Below, one piece after another: positions 29,237-36,202 of a DNA stretch of 64,000 bases (position 1 is its first letter; each line of letters starts with the position of its first letter). Both the position numbers and the translations under genes were made by a program. Source of the stretch: Phenylobacterium sp. (GTDB lineage Bacteria; Pseudomonadota; Alphaproteobacteria; Caulobacterales; Caulobacteraceae). Where the stretch lies: positions 62,001-126,000 of the forward strand of contig NZ_JAUSCJ010000011.1 in the NCBI RefSeq assembly GCF_030651185.1. Reading direction: 5' to 3'. Under the pieces are notes generated by a model. The model searched no databases. It was not told the DNA's origin and saw only the letters and a program-made list of their open reading frames with translations.

Positions 29237-30003
29237 GATATCCCGCCCCCAAACACGTCAGCTACGCCCGCCACGGGCCCGGTGTCCACGTCCGGCCGCG
29301 CCAGACCCTGGGCGAAGGCGAAGGCCAGGGCCGCCGGCAGATCGAACCCTTCGCTCGCCACCCGGGCGGCGGCCTCGCCGAGGCTGTGGCCACCCATCAG
29401 GGCCTGCAGGAAATCGCCCGCGCCCGGCGGCAGGACCCGCACCAGGACCTCCATCTGCGGGCGGCAGACCACCACATCCTCGCCGCGCCAGTCCGCCACC
29501 GGGACCCAGTCGGCGGCCAGGTTGTGTTCCCACAGGGTGGCGGCGGGAAAGGGTGACCGCAGCACGAAGACCGCGGCATGCAGGCGCAGGCGCACATCCT
29601 GCGCCCCCGGCCCGTTCAGCCATTGCAGATCCTCGACCCCGAGCGGCAGGGCGTCCTGCGCGTGATAGGCGCGCGTCACCGCGGCTTCGATCCGCGCCAC
29701 ATCGGCGAGATAGGGGATATCGGCGGCCGGCGGAAAGGCCGCGATGAAGTCGGGCAGCTCGTCCCCATAGGCCAGCAGGACGGGCCCGCGCGGCGGGCTG
29801 GCCTGGATAAATTCCCGCGCCATGGCGTGGAAATAGTCTTCCCCCACGATGCGCAGGGTGGCGGGAAAGGCGATGGCCAGGGAGGCCGCCAGCGAGGCCA
29901 TGCGGTTGTTGCGGTGGATGTCCAGGCGCGGCTCAGGCGTCCCGACCAGCGGCCCCGCCCCGTGCAGGGCGGCCGAGAACGCCTCTTGCCGCGCCAGGTT
30001 CAC
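29233..30003 (-). CDS. bufC: BufC, DUF2063 partner of the MNIO maturase
   Basis: 256 residues from GTG 30003, which overlaps the bufB stop (GTGA). The DUF2063 N-terminal domain ([50 protein letters not shown]) is intact. In studied systems BufC binds the precursor leader and presents it to the MNIO enzyme, rather than binding DNA as older annotations say. The predicted frame extends further upstream but that part is antisense to nothing useful and overlaps bufB entirely. Confidence 0.88.
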   Translation of the reverse strand: MNLARQEAFSAALHGAGPLVGTPEPRLDIHRNNRMASLAASLAIAFPATLRIVGEDYFHAMAREFIQASPPRGPVLLAYGDELPDFIAAFPPAADIPYLADVARIEAAVTRAYHAQDALPLGVEDLQWLNGPGAQDVRLRLHAAVFVLRSPFPAATLWEHNLAADWVPVADWRGEDVVVCRPQMEVLVRVLPPGAGDFLQALMGGHSLGEAAARVASEGFDLPAALAFAFAQGLARPDVDTGPVAGVADVFGGGIS

Positions 30004-30833
30004 GCCGCGTGCGACCGCAGGGGGGTCAGGATCGCCTCGGCCTTCGCGGCCTCCGCCAGCAGCTCGGGCCAGGCGGGCAGGTCGTTGTCCCATTCGATCA
30101 GGGTGGCGATGGGTCCGGCCCTGCCGATGACGCCCGAATAGAGCCCCCACACCGCTGCGCTCACCGCCGCGCCATGGCTGTCGATCAGCACCCCGTCGGC
30201 CCGGCGCGCATGGCCGGCCAGATGGATTTCCCCCACCGCGTCCAGGGGCAGGGCCGCCAGATACCGCGCCGGATCAAAGTCCAGGTTCACCGAGGAGACA
30301 AAGACGTTGTTGACGTCCAGCAGCAGGCCGCAGCCGGTGCGCCGCGCCACCTCGGCGAGGAAGTCGGGCTCCTCCAGGGCGCTGTCTTCAAAGCTCAGAT
30401 AGAGGGAGGGATTCTCCAGCAGGATCGGGCGGCCCAGCACCGCCTGGGTGCGGTCCACATGCTCACAGACCCGCGCCAGGGTCTCGGCCGTATAGGCCAG
30501 GGGCAGCAGGTCGGCGAGGAACTCGCCCCCGTGGCGCGACCAGGCCAGGTGCTCGGAAACGCTCTGCGGGTCATAGCGCGCGCAGAGCGCCGCCAGTCGC
30601 TGCAGGTGGTCTTCGTCCAGGGGCTCGGCGCCGCCGATCGACAGGGCGACACCGTGCAGCGACAGCGGATAGTCTTCGCGCAGCCTCGACAACATGGCGT
30701 GCGGCGGCCCGCCCGCGCCCATGTAGTTCTCCGCATGCACCTCGAAGAAGCCGATCGCCTGGGGCGCGGCATTGATCGCGGCGAAATGCTGCGGCTTGAA
30801 CGAGGCGCCGGCGCGCGGCGGCAGACGCGTCAT
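30000..30833 (-). CDS. bufB: BufB, MNIO (DUF692) multinuclear iron oxygenase
   Basis: 277 residues of the MNIO family, TIM-barrel enzymes with two or three irons that rebuild Cys residues of RiPP precursors, for bufferins into thiooxazole rings. Metal-site segments are intact: [54 protein letters not shown] and LIEWDNDLP. It starts 51 nt after the second precursor gene and is coupled to bufC by a 4-nt overlap. Confidence 0.93.
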   Translation of the reverse strand: MTRLPPRAGASFKPQHFAAINAAPQAIGFFEVHAENYMGAGGPPHAMLSRLREDYPLSLHGVALSIGGAEPLDEDHLQRLAALCARYDPQSVSEHLAWSRHGGEFLADLLPLAYTAETLARVCEHVDRTQAVLGRPILLENPSLYLSFEDSALEEPDFLAEVARRTGCGLLLDVNNVFVSSVNLDFDPARYLAALPLDAVGEIHLAGHARRADGVLIDSHGAAVSAAVWGLYSGVIGRAGPIATLIEWDNDLPAWPELLAEAAKAEAILTPLRSHAA

Positions 30834-30884
30834 CGCGCCGCTACCGGCTGCGGGTCGGCCTGCCCGGCCCCGGAGTTCGGAGCG

Positions 30885-31148
30885 TCACTTGCCCTTTGGC
30901 GGCGTGGTCTTGCCGCCTTCCTTTTCGCAGGTGCCCTTGGCGACGTATTTCCATTCGCTGGGGCTGTTGTCGGCCTTGGCCTGACCGGCGCAGGAATGAA
31001 CCCCGTTGGCGTCGGCGCAATCGTTATGACCGGCCTTGGCGATGCCGTAGCACTTCTCCTTGTCGCCCGCGGCATGGGCGGGGACCGCCAGCAGGGCGAG
31101 GGTGGCGCTCAGCGCGGTGGCGAGCAGGGCGGTGGAGGGGCGGGTCAT
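30885..31148 (-). CDS. bufA: Bufferin precursor BufA (DUF2282), second copy
   Basis: 87 residues: a long signal peptide (to AHA at about 26) and a mature core with four Cys ([32 protein letters not shown]) and the WKYVAKG motif, the pattern of DUF2282 bufferin precursors. Modified bufferins bind copper and protect cells from metal stress. It is a near-twin of the gene upstream at 31268-31528 and is directly followed by its maturation genes. Confidence 0.9.
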   Translation of the reverse strand: MTRPSTALLATALSATLALLAVPAHAAGDKEKCYGIAKAGHNDCADANGVHSCAGQAKADNSPSEWKYVAKGTCEKEGGKTTPPKGK

Positions 31149-31267
31149 GGCGTTCTCAGGCTGAAACTGGGCTGTCGTTGGGTCGTCCCGGCGCCGACCA
31201 CTTTCCTGGGCGTCGGCGCGTTTCGCAACATCTTTTGAAGTCTGCGCAAGGCGTTCCTATCGGCGCA

Positions 31268-31528
31268 TCATTTGGTCGCGGTGAGCTTGCCGCCTTCCTT
31301 CTCGCAGGCGCCCTTGGCGACGTATTTCCACTCGGTGGTGAGATTATCTTTCTTGGCCTGACCGGCGCAGGCGTGAACCCCGTTGGCGTCGGCGCAATCG
31401 TTCTGCCCGGCCTTGGCGATGCCGAAGCACTTCTCCTTGCCGGCCGGCGCGGCGCTGGCCGGCAAGGCCAGCAGGGCGAAGGTGGCGGACAAGGCGGTCG
31501 CCAGGATCAGATTGGAGGCGGTGGTCAT
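31268..31528 (-). CDS. bufA: Bufferin precursor BufA (DUF2282), first copy
   Basis: 86 residues from ATG 31528 (GTG 31531 precedes it). Signal peptide to about ASA, then [32 protein letters not shown] and ACEKEGG. The four Cys positions equal those of the second copy; differences cluster in the signal peptide, the loop between Cys3 and Trp, and the tail. It is the first gene of the operon. The 119-nt gap to the second copy contains a weak CGCCGAC/GTCGGCG stem, possibly an attenuator that adjusts expression of the two precursors. Confidence 0.9.
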   Translation of the reverse strand: MTTASNLILATALSATFALLALPASAAPAGKEKCFGIAKAGQNDCADANGVHACAGQAKKDNLTTEWKYVAKGACEKEGGKLTATK

Positions 31529-31720
31529 CACAGGTCCCTATGCAAGGCGCCGACTGTGGGCCGCAGGTATGACCAGGGTCTGAAGCTGGGCCGCCCAGGG
31601 CCACGTCGTCTGACCGTAGGGCCGCGGCACTTTTGGCTGAGCAAGGCGCGCGTCGCGGCGAGCCTGCCGGACCACCCCGTCAATCCCCCCGGCTCAGACC
31701 GCCCGCCGCGCAGGAACCCG

Positions 31721-31933
31721 CTAGCCGCCCGGCTCTGCCAAGGTGTGCGCCACGATGGCGTTGGCATGCCCATGACCCATCCCATGCTCGGTCTTCAACA
31801 TGGCGACGAGTTCCATATGCTTGGCCGGCAGCCGCGCGCGGACCAACGCCTTCCACTCGGCGATCGGCCGCCCGTAGGTCTTCTCGATGGAGGGGAAGTA
31901 GGACGCGGGGCCCTTGATCTTCTCGTCAGGCAT
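31721..31933 (-). CDS. DUF4287 domain protein
   Basis: 70 residues from ATG 31933: SYFPSIEKTYGRPIAEWKAL and EHGMGHGHANAIVAHT are the hallmarks of DUF4287. Function unknown. It lies 192 nt upstream of the bufferin operon on the same strand, with no evident link. Confidence 0.85.
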   Translation of the reverse strand: MPDEKIKGPASYFPSIEKTYGRPIAEWKALVRARLPAKHMELVAMLKTEHGMGHGHANAIVAHTLAEPGG

Positions 31934-32005
31934 GGGGGTTCTCCGGGTTGCTCCTCGGAGGACGAAGGAAGAGCGGGACATCCGACAAGGACGGCCCCTC
32001 GACTT

Positions 32006-32053
32006 TTGAGTTCAGGGCAGGCGGCTTATGTAATTACAAATCTATAATTATAT
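32006..32053 (+). promoter_or_regulatory. brnTA promoter with two palindromic operator sites
   Basis: TTGAGT (32006-32011), 17 nt, TGTAAT (32029-32034) fit a sigma-70 promoter. Two 10-bp perfect palindromes, TGTAATTACA (32029-32038) and TATAATTATA (32043-32052), overlap the -10 region and the brnT start codon. The spacing of 14 nt between equivalent points and the AT-rich makeup in a GC-rich genome suggest an autorepressor site for BrnA or the BrnTA complex. Confidence 0.6.
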
Positions 32054-32372
32054 GGAAGCCATTACCAGCGTCCGATTTGAATTGGACGAGGCTGAAAACC
32101 TCTCAAATCAGCGCAAGCATGACGGTGTGAGCTTCGAGGAAGCCCGGCAGGTATTTCAGGATCCGCTGCACATCTCGGTGCAGGACCGCATCGAGGGTGG
32201 CGAACAACGGTGGCAAACCGTTGGGGCGGCCCAGGGCGTCGTGATCCTCCTGGTGGCGCACACGGTCAGCGGGGAAGACGCCGACGGCGGGTCGGTCGAG
32301 ATCATCCGCATCATTTCAGCGCGGCGAGCCACGCCGCGAGAGAGGCGACGCTATGAAAACGAAACTGGTTAG
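32052..32372 (+). CDS. brnT: BrnT family toxin (RelE-like ribonuclease)
   Basis: 106 residues with the BrnT pattern FELDEAENLSNQRKHDGVSFEEA, VFQDPLHI and the C-terminal IIRIISARRATPRERRRYEN that holds the conserved Arg/Tyr catalytic residues. BrnT is an mRNA-cleaving toxin neutralised by BrnA. The toxin gene comes first, overlapping brnA by 20 nt. Confidence 0.9.
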   Translation: MEAITSVRFELDEAENLSNQRKHDGVSFEEARQVFQDPLHISVQDRIEGGEQRWQTVGAAQGVVILLVAHTVSGEDADGGSVEIIRIISARRATPRERRRYENETG

Positions 32373-32670
32373 CCACACCCCCGAAACCCTGCCGGCGCTC
32401 ACCGACGCGCAGCGCGAGCACCTGGCCGAGCTGGCGGCGTTGCCTGACGAGTCGATCGGCACCAGCGACATTCCCGAGCTGTCAGACGAGGCGTGGAGCG
32501 CGGGCGTCCGTGGGCGCTTCTACCGGCCCGTAAAGCAGCAGATCACCGCCCGCGTGGACGCCGACGTGCTGGATTGGCTCAAGTCGCAGGGCAGGGGGTA
32601 TCAGGGCCGCCTGAACGCCATTCTGCGGCGGGAAATGCTGGCCTCGCTTAAGCAGGCGCGGCGGGCGTGA
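32353..32670 (+). CDS. brnA: BrnA family antitoxin
   Basis: 105 residues: a BrnT-binding N-terminal part and a ribbon-helix-helix-like C-terminus (KQQITARVDADVLDWLKSQG, GYQGRLNAILRREM). BrnA binds BrnT and represses the operon. The 206 nt after it, to 32876, hold no recognisable gene. Confidence 0.9.
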   Translation: MKTKLVSHTPETLPALTDAQREHLAELAALPDESIGTSDIPELSDEAWSAGVRGRFYRPVKQQITARVDADVLDWLKSQGRGYQGRLNAILRREMLASLKQARRA

Positions 32671-32876
32671 ACAAGGGCGCTATGCCGGCTGCCAGGAAGG
32701 CGAGGCGTATCGCCTACAAGTAGAGGTTCCCGACTTCAGAGACGGGGTTAGCGGACGTCGGCTTTCCTCCCTCCCGCGGGGCGCCCGGGCCACGCCACTG
32801 CCGACTGTGATCGCCCCGAAGGTCTCGTAAACGTCCGCAATGGGTCGCTTTTCACGCCTTGGGTAAGGCTCGCCCC

Positions 32877-33356
32877 CTACCCCCGTCTTGCCGCCTCGAT
32901 CCTCGCCACGTCGATCTTCTGCATGGTCATCATGGCGTCGAACACCCGCTTGGCCACCGCCGGGTCGGGGTCGGAGACACCCTCGGTGAGCACGCGCGGG
33001 GTGATCTGCCAGGAGAAGCCCCAGCGGTCCTTACACCAGCCGCACTCGCTCTCCTCCCCGCCATTGCCGACGATGGCGTCCCAGTACTTGTCGGTCTCGG
33101 CCTGACCTTCAGTCTCCACCACAAAGGAAACCGCCTCGTTGGCCTTGAAGGCCGGGCCGCCGTTGAGGCCCAGGAACGACTGGCCCAGGACGGTGAACGC
33201 CACCGTCAGCTCCTGGCCGGCCTTGCCGTCAGGAAAGTCGCTGGGCGCCGTCGCGGCGGGTCCGACATGGCTGTCGGGGAACAGGCCAGCGTAGAATTCC
33301 GCCGCCTTGCGGGCCTCGCCGTGGTCGAACCACAGGCAGGTGGTGAACTTGGCCAT
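32877..33356 (-). CDS. VOC family protein (PhnB/3-demethylubiquinone methyltransferase-like)
   Basis: 159 residues from ATG 33356 with a glyoxalase/VOC fold: CLWFDHGEARKAAEFYAGLF, GLNGGPAFKANEAVSFVVE and GWCKDRWGFSWQITP are typical of the PhnB-like group. Enzyme activity is not established for this group. The longer frame upstream runs into repeats and is not used. Confidence 0.85.
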   Translation of the reverse strand: MAKFTTCLWFDHGEARKAAEFYAGLFPDSHVGPAATAPSDFPDGKAGQELTVAFTVLGQSFLGLNGGPAFKANEAVSFVVETEGQAETDKYWDAIVGNGGEESECGWCKDRWGFSWQITPRVLTEGVSDPDPAVAKRVFDAMMTMQKIDVARIEAARRG

Positions 33357-33474
33357 CGTCGTTCTCCTTAGGTTGTCTGATCCAAGGACGAACGAGGCGC
33401 GGGGTTCCCGACACGCCCAGGGTCCCATCCCGGCGCAGGCCGGGCCCCAAATCCCCCTATGGCCTCGGTCCAGC

Positions 33475-33572
33475 GTTCGTGTGGTTCGTGTGGTTCGCGG
33501 TTCCAAGTCTTGCGGCCGCGACGCCGACGAGGCGGATCAAGCTGGTCCACGAACCACACGAACCACACGAAC
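33475..33572. repeat. 23-bp perfect inverted repeat with internal 9-nt tandem repeats
   Basis: The arm at 33475-33497 (GTTCGTGTG repeated, ending GGTTCG) is exactly complementary to 33550-33572, separated by 52 nt. Each arm contains two copies of a GTTCGTGTG unit. It lies between the VOC gene and the terminator of the ferritin-like gene. Function unknown. Confidence 0.85.
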
Positions 33573-33585
33573 AGTGCCCCCGACG

Positions 33586-33618
33586 AAAAACGCCCGCCGG
33601 GGGGACCGGCGGGCGTTT
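33586..33618 (-). terminator. Rho-independent terminator of the ferritin-like gene
   Basis: A 13-bp perfect stem (33588-33600 with 33606-33618, loop of 5) followed on the minus strand by TTTTT, 24 nt downstream of the stop codon. Confidence 0.9.
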
Positions 33619-33641
33619 CGCGTTCGGCGTCGGAGAGAAAC

Positions 33642-34772
33642 CTACTCCGCGGCGATGGAGATCGACTGGGCGATGCGGTCCTTGAAGTTGATCTCCTGCA
33701 GGTAGGCGATGCCCTGCTCGGCGATGTCGTCGCCGACCATGCGGTCGCCCTCGGCCTTCAGCTCCTCCAGGTCCACATAGATGGCGTAGAAGGCGCGCGT
33801 CCGCTCGGTGATGATGCCGGCGTTCAGCAGGGTCTTCACCAGCACGCGGAAGATGTTGGACTGCTCCTTCATGCTCTCGCGGCGGGTCTCGTCGTTCATG
33901 TTGGCGGCCATCTCGGCGATGACGCGGTCCGGATCGAGGCCGAACTCCTCATAGAGGTCGCGCTGCTGGGTGGGGGCCACCAGGTTGAACAGCAGGGTCT
34001 GGAAGCAGTGGGCCGCCCAGGTCTCGATGATCTCGTGCTCGGCTTCCGACAGGTGCGGGATGGTGCGGTCGGCCCAGATCTTCCCGAACTTGTGGTGGAA
34101 GGCCTCGTCGGTCATCACCAGCTGCATCAGCTTCTTGCCGAGCGGGTCATTGATATTGTTGAAGAAGGTGGCGAAGGCGCCCATGGCCAGGCCCTCCACC
34201 AGCATCTGCATGCCGATGATCTTCTTGTAGACCTCGGGGCTGCCGATGATGTCGATCAGCAGGGCCTTCAGCGTGGGGCCGGCTTCCACCGGGCGGCCCC
34301 AGCGGGCCTTGATGTACTTGGCGAAGGCCGTCACGTGGCGGGCCTCTTCGCGGGTCTGGTTGGCGGCGTATTCCTGCGCCCCCTGGTCCAGCAGCACGTG
34401 GCACAGGCTGGCCGACAGGTTCAGCGCGCCCTGCTCGCCGTGCAGGATCGAGGAGAACGACCGCAGCGCCGACTGGTTGGCGAACCGCACGCGGGTCTTC
34501 CAGTCGCTGAGGTGGTTGGAGACGTAGTCGGTGGACAGCGAGATGATCATGTCCTCCGGCAGGAGCATCTCGTTTTCCATGTCGAAGGGCTCGTCGAAGT
34601 CGATGTACTTCTTGTCGAGCGGATCCCAGAAATGGTCGTGGGTGGCCGAGATGATCTTGTCGAAGGCGGTGGACCGATTGCCGTAGCGGTCGAGGTCCAG
34701 CATGGCCTCGAAGTCGTCGGGGGCCACGGCCTCGTAGATGATGTCCTTGGTGATGTTGCCGTCGGCGGCCAT
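33642..34772 (-). CDS. Ferritin-like di-iron protein of unknown function
   Basis: 376 residues from ATG 34772. Two ExxH motifs (Glu143-His146 in REEARHV; Glu223-His226 in DEAFHHKF) plus Glu113 (HGEQGALN) and Glu193 (LVEGLAMG) make up a complete four-helix di-iron carboxylate site like those in ribonucleotide reductase R2 and AurF-type N-oxygenases. The Tyr radical site of R2 was not identified. Enzymatic substrate unknown. It is a single gene with its own terminator. Confidence 0.75.
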   Translation of the reverse strand: MAADGNITKDIIYEAVAPDDFEAMLDLDRYGNRSTAFDKIISATHDHFWDPLDKKYIDFDEPFDMENEMLLPEDMIISLSTDYVSNHLSDWKTRVRFANQSALRSFSSILHGEQGALNLSASLCHVLLDQGAQEYAANQTREEARHVTAFAKYIKARWGRPVEAGPTLKALLIDIIGSPEVYKKIIGMQMLVEGLAMGAFATFFNNINDPLGKKLMQLVMTDEAFHHKFGKIWADRTIPHLSEAEHEIIETWAAHCFQTLLFNLVAPTQQRDLYEEFGLDPDRVIAEMAANMNDETRRESMKEQSNIFRVLVKTLLNAGIITERTRAFYAIYVDLEELKAEGDRMVGDDIAEQGIAYLQEINFKDRIAQSISIAAE

Positions 34773-34891
34773 GGGGGTCGTCTCCTGCGGTGGCGCGCAC
34801 GCTGGCGGCCACGGTTTCCTCTTGGAGCGACGATCACCCGCAAACCTTGCGGAGTCAATAAAGTTGACGGGGCCGTCACTTTCCAAACTTA

Positions 34892-35016
34892 CGTCATCCC
34901 GACCGAAGCGAAGCGTAGAGCCGGGACCGCGAAGCGGCGGCGCGAAGCAGCCACCCAGGAGCAGCCATCAATCCCCCTGGGTCCCGGGTCTCCCCTGCGG
35001 GTCGCCCGGGATGACG
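34892..35016. repeat. GTCATCCCGG/CCGGGATGAC intergenic repeat
   Basis: About 125 bp beginning CGTCATCCC and ending CGGGATGACG, in the gap between the ferritin-like gene and the small metallopeptidase gene. It belongs to the same family as the copies at 23329, 39570, 42569 and 43510. Confidence 0.6.
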
Positions 35017-35031
35017 GTGGTAAGGTGGGGC

Positions 35032-35439
35032 TTACTCCGCCTCGATGGCGTCGATGTCGTCGTCGGACAGGCCGAAGTGGTGGCCGATCTCGTGGACCAG
35101 GACGTGGGTGACCAGTTGCGCCAGCGTCACGTCGCCGCGGTCGACCCACTCATCGAGGATCGGCCGGCGGTAGAGGAAGATCATCGAGGCCTGCGGCGAG
35201 GGGTCGAACACCGTGCGCCGGCCGATGTCGACGCCCTGGTACAGACCCGTCAGCTCGAAGGCGTCCTCGATGCCCAGTTCATCGAGCACATCCTTCTCCG
35301 CGAAGTCGTCGACCCGGAAGATCACGTCCCCGGTCATCTTGCGGAAGTCGGCCGGCAGGGCGGCGAAGGCGGCCTCGGCGAGCGCCGCCAGGTCGTCGAG
35401 GGAGGGGGCCAGGCCGCTGGCGTCGGGGGCGTCACTCAT
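35032..35439 (-). CDS. Small zincin-like metallopeptidase (PF06262 type)
   Basis: 135 residues with HEIGHHFGLSDDD: His116, Glu117, His120 and probably Asp126 as third metal ligand. Minigluzincin-like proteins of this length and motif are widespread in alphaproteobacteria and actinobacteria. The start overlaps the end of the upstream gene by 8 nt. Confidence 0.88.
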   Translation of the reverse strand: MSDAPDASGLAPSLDDLAALAEAAFAALPADFRKMTGDVIFRVDDFAEKDVLDELGIEDAFELTGLYQGVDIGRRTVFDPSPQASMIFLYRRPILDEWVDRGDVTLAQLVTHVLVHEIGHHFGLSDDDIDAIEAE

Positions 35440-36001
35440 CAGGCATGATGATATGCGGCGCCTCGGGGGGCCGTGTCTCGAACAGACCGATATCCAGCGG
35501 CTGCTGCGGCTTGACCGGCCGCATCGGGGTGCGGGCGAGCGCGCTGAGGGCCTGATAGTCCAGGGGTTCGCTGGCCTTGCGCCGGGCGGCCCGCGCCTGG
35601 GGTCCCTCGGCCGCCTTGGCCGCTGACCCCAGCCGCCAGTAGCTCACCTGCAGCCGCCAGACGGTGCGGGGCGGGGCCTTGGGGGCGGGCCAGCGGCGGC
35701 CGTCCTTCATCGCCGGCTGCACCGGGGGCGGCGGGCGCCCGTCGATCACCTCGGCCAGCCGGCAGAAGCGGTCCTCGGCGGTCAGGACCACGACCCGGCC
35801 CGGCCGGTCGTCCTCCACCCGGCCGGCATGGGCCTCCAGCGCCGCCTCGCGGCTGGCATAGGGCGGCCCCACCGGCTCGGTGACGAAGACCACGGCCTGG
35901 CCGGCGGCGGCCACGGCCTCGCGTTCGCGCGCCGCCCGGGCAAGCGGCGCCTGCAGGGCGGCGTCCACATGGGCGGCCACCGGATAGAGGATCGCGGTCA
36001 T
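35432..36001 (-). CDS. Hypothetical protein
   Basis: 189 residues, Ala/Pro/Arg-rich, without signal peptide or membrane segment. Segments such as EPVGPPYASREAALEAHAGR and TVWRLQVSYWRLG are probably conserved in related Caulobacteraceae, but no family was recognised. Overlaps the metallopeptidase gene by 8 nt and is thus likely co-translated. Confidence 0.6.
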   Translation of the reverse strand: MTAILYPVAAHVDAALQAPLARAAREREAVAAAGQAVVFVTEPVGPPYASREAALEAHAGRVEDDRPGRVVVLTAEDRFCRLAEVIDGRPPPPVQPAMKDGRRWPAPKAPPRTVWRLQVSYWRLGSAAKAAEGPQARAARRKASEPLDYQALSALARTPMRPVKPQQPLDIGLFETRPPEAPHIIMPDE

Positions 36002-36032
36002 GCCTCGATTATCGCCGAAGTGGGCGTGAGCG

Positions 36033-36086
36033 CCTAGGGTGTGAGCGCCTGAAGTGGCCGCCGGTTCAGGCGCCCGTCACGCCCTA
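36033..36086. repeat. Intergenic palindromic repeat, copy 2
   Basis: The reverse-oriented relative of the element in the atpG-atpD gap: CCTAGGG...GCCTGAAGTGG...CCGGTTCAGGCG...GTCACGCCCTA. It lies between the hypothetical gene and divL. Confidence 0.65.
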
Positions 36087-36098
36087 ACTCTAGGTTTT

Positions 36099-36148
36099 AG
36101 AGCCTTTTTATCCGGTTCGGATGAGTTCATCCGAACCGGAAAGGCTCT
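36099..36148. repeat. 50-bp palindrome abutting the divL 5' end
   Basis: AGAGCCTT (36099-36106) pairs with AAGGCTCT (36141-36148), and TCCGGTTCGGATGA (36111-36124) pairs perfectly with 36127-36140. The palindrome ends on the base before the in-frame ATG at 36149. Similar AGAGC...GCTCT palindromes are dispersed in alphaproteobacterial genomes. Confidence 0.75.
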
Positions 36149-36202
36149 ATGTTCGATCCTGATGATTCGGCACAGAAAAGGCCTGACGCCCCGGGCGACG
36201 CG

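Noticed and set aside
32671..32876. Short reading frames between brnA and the VOC gene
   Set aside because: The longest are about 13-20 codons, without ribosome sites. The stretch looks like degenerate intergenic DNA.
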